From DATARH01 sp035534855 (GTDB lineage Bacteria; Pseudomonadota; Alphaproteobacteria; ATCC43930; CGMCC-115725): a DNA stretch of 39,129 nucleotides. Under the pieces are notes generated by a model. That model ran no database searches. It had not been told where the DNA came from and worked only from the letters and a program-made list of their open reading frames with translations. Below are positions 32,632-39,129 of this stretch, piece by piece. Position numbers and translations under genes: made by a program. The stretch is from assembly GCA_035534855.1 (NCBI GenBank), contig DATLRD010000124.1, positions 1 to 39,129 on the forward strand. The letters are read 5' to 3'. The stretch's first letter is position 1; each line of letters begins with the position of its first letter.

Positions 32632-34264
32632 ACCGACGCCCTTTGCCACGATCGCCGCGGCAGGCGGGCGGCTGCTGCTCGCCGCGGTCGACCCGGCCGC
32701 GGCCGCCGCCGGTCTCGCGCCGGGGATGCCGCTCGCCGATGCGCTGTCCTATGTGCCGGGCCTCATGACGCGGCCGGCCGAACCCGATGCCGACCGCGCG
32801 GCGCTGGTGCGGCTGGTCGAATGGTGCGGGCGCTACAGCCCGTGGATCGCACCCGACCCTCCGGCGGAAAACGGCGGCGCCGGCATCACGATCGAAATCA
32901 CCGGCTGCGCCCATCTGTGGGGCGGCGAGGCGGTGCTGGCCGCCGACCTGTCGCGCCGGCTCGCGCGCCCCCACGGAGCGGGCGACGGCATCAGCCACCG
33001 CATCGCCATCGCCGGCACGCTCGGCGCCGCCTGGGCCCTGGCGCGCTTCGCCGCCGCCGCTGGAGAGCCGGCGATCCCGCCGCCGGAGCGGCTGCGCGAA
33101 GCACTGGCGCCGCTGCCGGTCGAGGCGCTGCGTCTCGACCCGGCGACCGCCGCGGGGCTGCACCGCGTCGGGCTCACGCGGATCGGCGATCTCTACCCCA
33201 TGCCGCGCGCCGCGCTGGCCCGCCGCTTTGGCGACGAGGTCGCGCGCCGGCTCGACCAGGCCGCGGGCGCGGCGCCCGAACCGCTGTCGCCGCTCGGCGA
33301 AGCACCAACGCGGCGGGTGCGGCTGAGCTTTGCCGAGCCGATCGCCGACCCGGCCGACCTCGCCGCCGCGACCGAACGGCTGGCCGGCGACCTCACCGGC
33401 TGGCTGGCGCGCGAGGGGGTCGGCGCGCGCCGGCTCGATCTCGGCTTTCACCGCGTCGACGGCCGGGTCGAGCACATACGCCTCGGCACCGCCCGGCCGA
33501 GCCGCGACCCCGCCCATCTCGCCGACCTTTTGCAGGCGCGGCTCGACACGATCGACCCCGGTCTTGGAGTCGAAGACATGATCCTCGCCGCCTATACGGT
33601 CGAGACGCTGGGCGCGGAACAGGCCGATGTCCTCAATCTCGGCCTCGCTCCCCCGCTGGTGGGGGAAAGCCAGGGCACAGGCCTGCGCACCCTCGCGCCG
33701 CTCATCGACCGGCTCGGCGCACAGCTCGGGCACCAGGCCCTCGCCCGGCTCGAAGCCCGCGAAAGCCACCTCCCCGAGCGCGCGTCGGCGCCAGCGGCAA
33801 TCGCCGAAAGCCAAAAAATTCTCCCTCTCCCCCCGTCTGCGGGGGGAGACGGCAGGGTGAGGGGGATAGGCGAGAAGCAGCGCCCTCACCCTCCCATCGC
33901 TGGTGCGATGGGCCCCTCCCTCTCCCGCAATGCGGGCGAGGGATTTAAGCCGCCGCGCCCGGTCCGCCTGTTTCGCCCGCCGGAACCGATCGAGGCGTTC
34001 TGGCTGCTGCCCGACGACCCGCCGTTCCGTTTCGCGTGGCGCCGCCGCCGGCACCTCGTCGCCCGGGCCGACGGGCCCGAGCGGATCGCCGAGGAATGGT
34101 GGCGGCCCGATGCCGCCGGCGCTGCCCCGATCGTCCGCGCCGAGGCGATCCGTGACTATTACCGGGTCGAGGACGCGGAAGGCCGGCGCTTCTGGCTGTT
34201 CCGCGCCGGGCTGCCCGGCCATGACCCGCCGCCGCGCTGGTACCTCCATGGCGTGTTTGCGTAA
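32537..34264 (+). CDS. imuB: Y-family polymerase-like protein ImuB, carrying an in-frame repeat insert
   Basis: Adaptor of the DnaE2 mutasome, 575 residues, longer than the usual roughly 500. The N-terminus MRRVMCVFLPNWPIDRLRR is typical and fixes the start at 32537, with GGAGG upstream. The Y-family palm, fingers and little-finger regions follow, without the catalytic acidic residues of true polymerases (for example EITGCAHLWGGE replaces the SxDE-type site). Around residues 428-469 a peptide encoded by palindromic repeats (33820-33943) interrupts the linker before RPVRLFRPPEPIEAFWLLP, and the frame stays open. The gene overlaps imuA by 95 bp and precedes dnaE2 by 108 bp, which contain another repeat. 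Confidence 0.9.
   Translation: MRRVMCVFLPNWPIDRLRRAKHIPRPSAGPGEPTPFATIAAAGGRLLLAAVDPAAAAAGLAPGMPLADALSYVPGLMTRPAEPDADRAALVRLVEWCGRYSPWIAPDPPAENGGAGITIEITGCAHLWGGEAVLAADLSRRLARPHGAGDGISHRIAIAGTLGAAWALARFAAAAGEPAIPPPERLREALAPLPVEALRLDPATAAGLHRVGLTRIGDLYPMPRAALARRFGDEVARRLDQAAGAAPEPLSPLGEAPTRRVRLSFAEPIADPADLAAATERLAGDLTGWLAREGVGARRLDLGFHRVDGRVEHIRLGTARPSRDPAHLADLLQARLDTIDPGLGVEDMILAAYTVETLGAEQADVLNLGLAPPLVGESQGTGLRTLAPLIDRLGAQLGHQALARLEARESHLPERASAPAAIAESQKILPLPPSAGGDGRVRGIGEKQRPHPPIAGAMGPSLSRNAGEGFKPPRPVRLFRPPEPIEAFWLLPDDPPFRFAWRRRRHLVARADGPERIAEEWWRPDAAGAAPIVRAEAIRDYYRVEDAEGRRFWLFRAGLPGHDPPPRWYLHGVFA
33820..33943. repeat. Palindromic R2-family repeats inside imuB
   Basis: The tract holds the hairpin CTCCCCCCG-TCTG-CGGGGGGAG, the arms GGGTGAGGG (33855-33863) and CCCTCACCC (33883-33891), then CCCATCG/CGATGGG and CTCCCGC/GCGGGCGAG. 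Positions 33883-33943 match 57 of 61 bases of the non-coding element at 16654-16714. It is read through in frame as RPHPPIAGAMGPSLSRNAGE. Confidence 0.88.
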
Positions 34265-34271
34265 CCGTCCC

Positions 34272-34360
34272 TCATTCGTCGCCCCCGCGAAGGCGGGGGC
34301 CCAGGAGCAGGCGGCGAGACCTTGGCCTCTGGGTTCCCGCTTTCGCGGGAATGACGAGGA
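34272..34360. repeat. R1-family REP-like palindrome between imuB and dnaE2
   Basis: Imperfect inverted repeat with arms CCCCCGCGAAGGCGGGGGCCCAG and CTGGGTTCCCGC/TTTCGCGGGAA, the same family as 1431-1511 in the other orientation. Its right end supplies the AGGAG (34357-34361) that is the best ribosome-site candidate for dnaE2, 11 nt from the ATG. Confidence 0.82.
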
Positions 34361-34372
34361 GAGAGAAGCGCA

Positions 34373-37300
34373 ATGACGAACGCCGCAGCCAATTACGCCG
34401 AGCTTCAGGTCACCAGCAATTTCTCGTTCCTGCGCGGCGCCTCGCACCCGGACGAGCTGGTGGCGCAGGCGGCAGCGCTCGGCCACCGCGCGGTTACGAT
34501 CACCGACCGCAACAGCCTTGCCGGCGTCGTGCGCGCGCACGACGCCGCGAAACGCACCGGCATCCGCCTCGTCGTCGGCTGCCGCCTCGACCTGACCGAC
34601 GGCACCGGCCTCTTGGCCTTTCCCGAGGACCGCGCCGCCTATGGACGGCTGACCCGCCTGTTGACCCTCGGCAAGCGCCGCGCCCCGAAAGGCCAGTGCC
34701 ACATCAGCTACGCCGATCTCGTCGCCCACGGCGAGGGGCAGATCGTCATCGCTCTGCCGCAGGGAACAGACGGCGACGCCGCCGCCTTTGCCGCCTGCCT
34801 CGCCGCCGATTTCGAGGGGCGCGCCTATCTCGCGGCGCAGCACCTGTATCGCGGCGACGACGCGCGGCGCCTCGCCCGGCTTGCCCGCATCGCCACCGCC
34901 TCCGGCATCCCGCTCGTCGCCACCAACGACGTGCTCTACCACGTGCCGGGGCGGCGCATGCTGCAGGACGTGGTGACCTGCATCCGCGAGCACTGCACGA
35001 TCCGCGAGGCCGGGTTTCGCCTCACCGCCAATGCCGAGCGCCATCTGAAGCCGCCAGCCGAGATGACGCGGCTGTTCCGCGGCCACGAGGACGCGCTGGC
35101 CCGCACGCTGGAAATCGCCGGGCGCTGCCGCTTCAGCCTCGACGAGCTGCGCTACGAATACCCCGAGGAGCCGGTGCCGCCGGGCCTCACCGCGCAGCAG
35201 CACCTCGCCGCGCTGACCTGGGCCGGCGCGGCCGACCGTTTCGGCGGCAGCGATGGCGATGCGTTCGAGACGGCTGCTGCGCAGCCTCCTCAGGATGAGG
35301 AAACAAGCGTGGCCGGCATCAATCCTGAGGAGCGCTCGCAGAGCGCGTCTCGAAGGACACGTGGCGATCTTTCCCGCATCCCCGCCAAGATCCGCACCCT
35401 GATCGCGCACGAGCTGGCGCTGATCGAACAGCTTGGGTTCGCCCGCTATTTCCTGACCGTACACGACATCGTCGCGTTTGCCCGACAGCGCGGCATCCTG
35501 TGCCAGGGGCGCGGTTCGGCGGCCAATTCGGCGGTGTGCTATTGCCTCGGCATCACCGCGGTCGACCCGGCGCGCATCGATGTGCTGTTCGAGCGCTTCA
35601 TCAGCGCCGCGCGCAACGAGCCGCCCGATATCGACGTCGATTTCGAGCACGAGCGGCGCGAAGAGGTGATCCAGTACATCTACGAGAAATACGGCCGCGA
35701 CCGCGCCGGGCTCGCCGCCACCGTGATCTGCTACCGCTCGCGCAGCGCGATCCGCGAAATCGGCAAGGTGATGGGCCTGTCGGGCGATGTGGTCGCCGCG
35801 CTCGCCGGCGGCATCTGGGGCTGGTCGAATGAGCCAATTCCCGACCATCGGGTGCACGAAGCGGGCCTCGACCCCGGCGACCGCAACCTCCGCCTGACGC
35901 TCGACCTCGCCGCCGCATTGATCGGGTTTCCCCGCCACCTGTCGCAGCATGTCGGCGGGTTCGTCATCACCCGTGGGCCGTTATCTGAGCTGGTGCCGAT
36001 CGAGAACGCGGCGATGGATGACCGCACACTCATCGAGTGGAACAAGGACGACCTCGATGCGCTCGGCATTCTGAAGATCGACGTGCTGGCGCTCGGCATG
36101 CTGACCTGCATCCGCAAGGGGTTTGCGCTGATCGGCCAGCATTACGGCCGGCGCTTCGACCTCGCCACGGTGCCGCCCGAGCAGAAGCCGGTCTACGACA
36201 TGCTGAGCCGGGCCGATTCGCTGGGCGTGTTCCAGGTCGAAAGCCGTGCCCAGATGACGATGCTGCCGCGCCTCAAGCCGCGCGAATTCTACGACCTGGT
36301 GATCGAGGTCGCGATCGTGCGGCCGGGGCCGATCCAGGGCGACATGGTCCACCCCTATCTGCGCCGGCGTAGCGGCAAGGAGCCGGTCGACTACCCGTCG
36401 GAGGCGCTGCGCCAGGTGCTCGGCAAGACGCTGGGGGTGCCGCTGTTCCAGGAACAGGCGATGAAGATCGCGATCGTCGGCGCCGGGTTTCCGCCCGACG
36501 AGGCCGACCGGCTGCGCCGGGCGATGGCGACCTTCAAGCGCAACGGCGAGATCCACCTGTTCCGCGACAAGTTCATCAAGGGCATGCTGAAGAACGGCTA
36601 CACCGCCGAGTTCGCGACCCGCTGCTTCAGCCAGATCGAGGGGTTCGGCACCTACGGCTTTCCAGAAAGCCACGCCGCGAGCTTTGCGCTGCTCGTGTAC
36701 GTCTCGGCCTGGCTCAAATGCGCCTATCCCGATGTCTTCGCCTGCGCCCTCTTGAACAGTCAGCCGATGGGGTTCTACGCCCCGGCGCAGATCGTCCGCG
36801 ACGCGCGCGAGCACGGGGTCGAGGTGCGCCCGGTCGACGTCAATTTCAGCGAATGGGACTGCACGCTGGAGGCGGCGGGTGAGCCTCCGTTTCACCGACA
36901 TCCCGGCCTTCGCCGGGATGACAAAAAGTATGCCCTGCGGCTCGGGTTGCGCCAGATCAAGGGGTTGGCCGAGGCGAATGCGGCGAGGCTCGTCGCCGCC
37001 CGCGGCGCCTTGTATCGCAATGCCGAGGATTTGTGGCGGCGCAGCGGGCTCGGCCGTGCCGCCCTCGAACGCCTCGCCGCCGCCGATGCGCTGCGCTCGC
37101 TAAATAAAGAGCGCGGGGGCCTCGACCGGCGCCGCGCACTGTGGGCGCTAAAGGCGCTCGGCGACGCGCCGCTGCCACTGTTCGCCGCATCGACGAAGAC
37201 ACCGGAGCCGGCCCCTCACCCTCCCGCTGCGCGGGTCCCTCCCTCTCCCCGTGACCACGGGGAGAGGGTCGGGGCGAGGAGCGAGAGCGAATCCCTCGCC

Positions 37301-37828
37301 GCTTCCCTCCTTCCCGAAATGCCGCTCGGCGAGCATGTCGTCGAGGATTACGCCAGCACCAGCCTGACGCTGAAGCGCCACCCGCTCGCCTTTCTGCGCG
37401 CCGAACTCGCCGGCGAGGGCCTCGTCGCCGCCGCCGACCTGGCGACCCTCCCGGTCGAGCGCCGCGTCGCGCTCGCCGGGCTGGTGCTGATCCGCCAACG
37501 CCCAGGCAGCGCCAACGGCGTCGTCTTCATCACGATCGAGGACGAGACGGGAATCGCCAATCTGATCTTGTGGCCCGACATCCTCGAGCGCTTCCGCCGC
37601 CCGGCGCTCGGCGCCCGGCTGCTTTACTGCCGCGGCCGGCTGCAGCGCGAGGAAAGCGTGATCCACGTCGTCGCCGAGGAATTGCGCGATTTCAGCCCGC
37701 GCCTCGCGACGCTGCGCGGCCGCGACGGCAACGACCGGCCGCCCATCACGCCGCCGACGACGGCGCCCGAGCGGCTGCCAGGACACGATTCGCGCGATAT
37801 CGTGGTGCCCGCGCGCAACTTTCGCTGA
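34373..37828 (+). CDS. dnaE2: Error-prone DNA polymerase DnaE2, with three in-frame repeat inserts
   Basis: C-family polymerase of the SOS mutasome, 1151 residues against a usual 1040-1100. The N-terminal PHP domain begins AELQVTSNFSFLRGASHP. The palm has catalytic D421 and D423 (PPDIDVDFEHERREE) and D570 (LKIDVLALGML). The C-terminal OB fold reads VALAGLVLIRQRPGSANGVVFI. Three palindromic repeats are read through in frame at about residues 298-328, 840-850 and 947-977. All lie in loops: between PHP and palm, before LRLGLRQIKGLAEA, and in the linker before EMPLGEHVVEDY. The active site is untouched. It is expected to be co-transcribed with imuAB under LexA. Confidence 0.93.
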   Translation: MTNAAANYAELQVTSNFSFLRGASHPDELVAQAAALGHRAVTITDRNSLAGVVRAHDAAKRTGIRLVVGCRLDLTDGTGLLAFPEDRAAYGRLTRLLTLGKRRAPKGQCHISYADLVAHGEGQIVIALPQGTDGDAAAFAACLAADFEGRAYLAAQHLYRGDDARRLARLARIATASGIPLVATNDVLYHVPGRRMLQDVVTCIREHCTIREAGFRLTANAERHLKPPAEMTRLFRGHEDALARTLEIAGRCRFSLDELRYEYPEEPVPPGLTAQQHLAALTWAGAADRFGGSDGDAFETAAAQPPQDEETSVAGINPEERSQSASRRTRGDLSRIPAKIRTLIAHELALIEQLGFARYFLTVHDIVAFARQRGILCQGRGSAANSAVCYCLGITAVDPARIDVLFERFISAARNEPPDIDVDFEHERREEVIQYIYEKYGRDRAGLAATVICYRSRSAIREIGKVMGLSGDVVAALAGGIWGWSNEPIPDHRVHEAGLDPGDRNLRLTLDLAAALIGFPRHLSQHVGGFVITRGPLSELVPIENAAMDDRTLIEWNKDDLDALGILKIDVLALGMLTCIRKGFALIGQHYGRRFDLATVPPEQKPVYDMLSRADSLGVFQVESRAQMTMLPRLKPREFYDLVIEVAIVRPGPIQGDMVHPYLRRRSGKEPVDYPSEALRQVLGKTLGVPLFQEQAMKIAIVGAGFPPDEADRLRRAMATFKRNGEIHLFRDKFIKGMLKNGYTAEFATRCFSQIEGFGTYGFPESHAASFALLVYVSAWLKCAYPDVFACALLNSQPMGFYAPAQIVRDAREHGVEVRPVDVNFSEWDCTLEAAGEPPFHRHPGLRRDDKKYALRLGLRQIKGLAEANAARLVAARGALYRNAEDLWRRSGLGRAALERLAAADALRSLNKERGGLDRRRALWALKALGDAPLPLFAASTKTPEPAPHPPAARVPPSPRDHGERVGARSESESLAASLLPEMPLGEHVVEDYASTSLTLKRHPLAFLRAELAGEGLVAAADLATLPVERRVALAGLVLIRQRPGSANGVVFITIEDETGIANLILWPDILERFRRPALGARLLYCRGRLQREESVIHVVAEELRDFSPRLATLRGRDGNDRPPITPPTTAPERLPGHDSRDIVVPARNFR
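35264..35354. repeat. Palindromic element R4 inside dnaE2
   Basis: 91-bp inverted repeat with outer arms TTCGAGACG and CGTCTCGAA and inner arms CTCCTCAGGAT and ATCCTGAGGAG; small hairpins CGCTC/GAGCG lie inside. It is in frame, encoding a polar peptide (QPPQDEETSVAGINPEERSQ) between GAADRFGG and LSRIPAKIRTL. Confidence 0.85.
36899..36920. repeat. Minimal REP hairpin inside dnaE2
   Basis: CATCCCGGC-CTTC-GCCGGGATG, perfect 9-bp arms, followed by AC as in the CATCCCGGC...GGGATGAC repeats of many alphaproteobacteria. It is in frame, encoding HPGLRRDD in a loop before YALRLGLRQIKGL. Confidence 0.82.
37213..37300. repeat. R2-like palindromic element inside dnaE2
   Basis: It starts with CCCTCACCC (37213-37221), then CCCGC-TGC-GCGGG, then the perfect 12-bp stem CCCTCTCCCCGT-GACC-ACGGGGAGAGGG (37241-37268), and ends near a CCCTCGCC. 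It is in frame. The first codons give PHPP, the same frame as in imuB. Confidence 0.85.
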
Positions 37829-37869
37829 TCTCGATTGCCGATCCGTTCCTACAATCCCAGCTTTAGCCG

Positions 37870-39129
37870 ATGGACTTTGTCTTTGCCGACCCGCCGTCGC
37901 TGGAGACGCCGCTGCGCGCGGCGATCGGCATAGCGCACCGGCAGAGCGAAGACGCGGCGATCGCCGCGATCCTCACCGCCGCGACGCAGCCGGCCGAAGC
38001 CAACGCCCGCATCGCCGCGACCGCGCGCCGGCTGGTCGAGACCGTGCGCCGCGAGCGGCTCGGCAAGGGCGGGCTCGACGCGTTCCTGCATGAATACGCG
38101 CTGAGTTCACCCGAGGGCATCGCGCTGATGTGCCTGGCCGAGGCGCTGCTGCGCATCCCCGATTCCGACACGATCGACCGGCTGATCCGCGACAAGCTCG
38201 CCGGCGCCGATTGGGAGCGGCATCTCGGCCATTCCGCCTCGCTGTTCGTCAACGCCTCGACCTGGGCGCTGATGCTGACCGGGCAGCTGCTGCGCGCTGA
38301 TGCGGGCGGCGAACGCGACCTCGCCCAGGCGTTGCGGCATTTCGCGGCGCGCGCCGGCGAGCCGGTGCTGCGCCAGGCGGTGACCGCGGCGATGCGCATC
38401 CTCGGCGGCCAGTTCGTCATGGGGCGCACGATCGAGGCGGCGCTGGCCCGCGCGGTGCCGACCGAGCGGCACGGCTATCGCCATTCCTACGACATGCTCG
38501 GCGAGGCGGCGTGCACCGCCGCCGACGCCGCCCGCTACCGCGCTTCCTACCGCAACGCGATTACCGCAATCGGCGCCGCCGCCGCGGGCCGCGCGGTCGA
38601 AGAAGCGCCCGGCATCTCGGTCAAGCTGTCGGCGCTGCACCCGCGCTACGAGGCGGCGCAGGCCGGCCGGGTGCGGCGCGAGATGCTGCCGGTATTGCTC
38701 GACCTCGCCGCCGCGGCGCGCACCGCCGGCATCGGCTTTACAATCGACGCCGAAGAGGCCGACCGCCTCGAATTGTCGCTCGACCTGTTTGAGGCCCTGG
38801 CGCTCGCGCCGGAGCTGGCCGAATGGGACGGGCTCGGTCTTGCGGTGCAGGCCTATCAGAAACGCGCGCCGGCGCTGATCGACTGGCTCGCCGACCTCGC
38901 CGCGCGGGCCCGCCGACGGCTGATGGTGCGGCTCGTCAAGGGCGCCTATTGGGACAGCGAGATCAAGCGCGCGCAGGAGCGCGGGCTCGACACCTATCCG
39001 GTCTACACCCGCAAGGCGGCGACCGACGTCTCCTACCTCGCCTGTACCAAGCGCCTCTTCGCGGCCGGCGCCGCGTTCTATCCGCAATTCGCCACCCACA
39101 ACGCGCATACGCTCGCCGCAATCATCGAA
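37870..39129 (+). CDS. putA: Bifunctional proline utilisation protein PutA (3' part beyond window)
   Basis: Start of PutA, which oxidises proline to pyrroline-5-carboxylate (FAD) and then to glutamate (NAD). About 420 residues are visible, with no stop before the edge. There is no N-terminal ribbon-helix-helix, so it is not the autoregulatory form. The arm region (about 1-130) is followed by the proline dehydrogenase barrel: RHGYRHSYDMLGEAACTAADA, ISVKLSALHPRYE, LVKGAYWDSEIKRAQERG and FATHNAHTLAA, all strongly conserved. The P5C dehydrogenase half would lie to the right. It starts 41 bp after dnaE2, on the same strand. Confidence 0.92.
   Translation, partial: MDFVFADPPSLETPLRAAIGIAHRQSEDAAIAAILTAATQPAEANARIAATARRLVETVRRERLGKGGLDAFLHEYALSSPEGIALMCLAEALLRIPDSDTIDRLIRDKLAGADWERHLGHSASLFVNASTWALMLTGQLLRADAGGERDLAQALRHFAARAGEPVLRQAVTAAMRILGGQFVMGRTIEAALARAVPTERHGYRHSYDMLGEAACTAADAARYRASYRNAITAIGAAAAGRAVEEAPGISVKLSALHPRYEAAQAGRVRREMLPVLLDLAAAARTAGIGFTIDAEEADRLELSLDLFEALALAPELAEWDGLGLAVQAYQKRAPALIDWLADLAARARRRLMVRLVKGAYWDSEIKRAQERGLDTYPVYTRKAATDVSYLACTKRLFAAGAAFYPQFATHNAHTLAAIIE

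Noticed and set aside
32312..35950. A minus-strand open frame of more than 1200 codons antisense to imuB and dnaE2.
   Set aside because: It follows from the GC-rich third positions of the real genes. The translation is rich in Arg, Ala, Gly and His without any domain.
1..39129. Search by eye for tRNA, rRNA, CRISPR, riboswitch and transposase signatures on both strands.
   Set aside because: None was convincing. A covariance-model scan would be needed to exclude small RNAs.

Overview
The window is a GC-rich, densely packed bacterial chromosome segment. An alphaproteobacterium is the best reading. The evidence is an imuA-imuB-dnaE2 mutagenesis cassette behind a direct-repeat SOS box of the alphaproteobacterial type (GAAC-N7-GAAC), L28 and double cold-shock-domain proteins of the alphaproteobacterial kind, a PmtA-like phospholipid methyltransferase, and several families of palindromic REP/MITE-like repeats. 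I cannot name the genus. No rRNA, tRNA, CRISPR array, phage or IS element was recognised.

Layout: (1) 1-3734, minus strand: CoA-transferase pair (B subunit cut by the window edge), a REP-like repeat, a hicA-hicB toxin-antitoxin pair translationally coupled to a ChrR-type cupin, and a zinc alcohol dehydrogenase. (2) 3920-9296: TAXI-type binding protein without a signal peptide coupled to a cupin, a D-threonine-aldolase-like PLP enzyme, then a divergent MFS aromatic-acid-type transporter and a luciferase-like monooxygenase. (3) 9395-12138: a small membrane protein, the remnant of a molybdenum hydroxylase, an HpcH/HpaI aldolase, rpmB and a double cold-shock protein. (4) 12335-14675: divergent HpaB-type flavin monooxygenase and VOC-family (extradiol-like) protein. 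(5) 14755-25582: an acid-sugar region. It holds otnK-otnC plus an orphan ABC binding protein on the minus strand, and an amidohydrolase followed by otnI-denD on the plus strand, giving a complete predicted D-erythronate route to DHAP. Next come a UxaA-family dehydratase and a divergent SDR-FAH pair that look like a non-phosphorylative 2-keto-3-deoxy acid route. (6) 25848-31035: second double cold-shock protein, PmtA-like methyltransferase, FMN reductase, aminotransferase and a membrane GGDEF protein of visibly different base composition. (7) 31047-39129: pyrE, the SOS-controlled imuA-imuB-dnaE2 operon, and the 5' part of putA.

The most unusual structure is in region 7. Palindromic repeats of several families lie inside the imuB and dnaE2 reading frames (33820-33943, 35264-35354, 36899-36920, 37213-37300), apparently without breaking them, and another fills the imuB-dnaE2 gap. 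One family is also found in the otnK-otnC gap, where it is non-coding. The mutasome genes therefore appear to have taken in short mobile palindromes as extra loop peptides, as Rickettsia palindromic elements do in their hosts.
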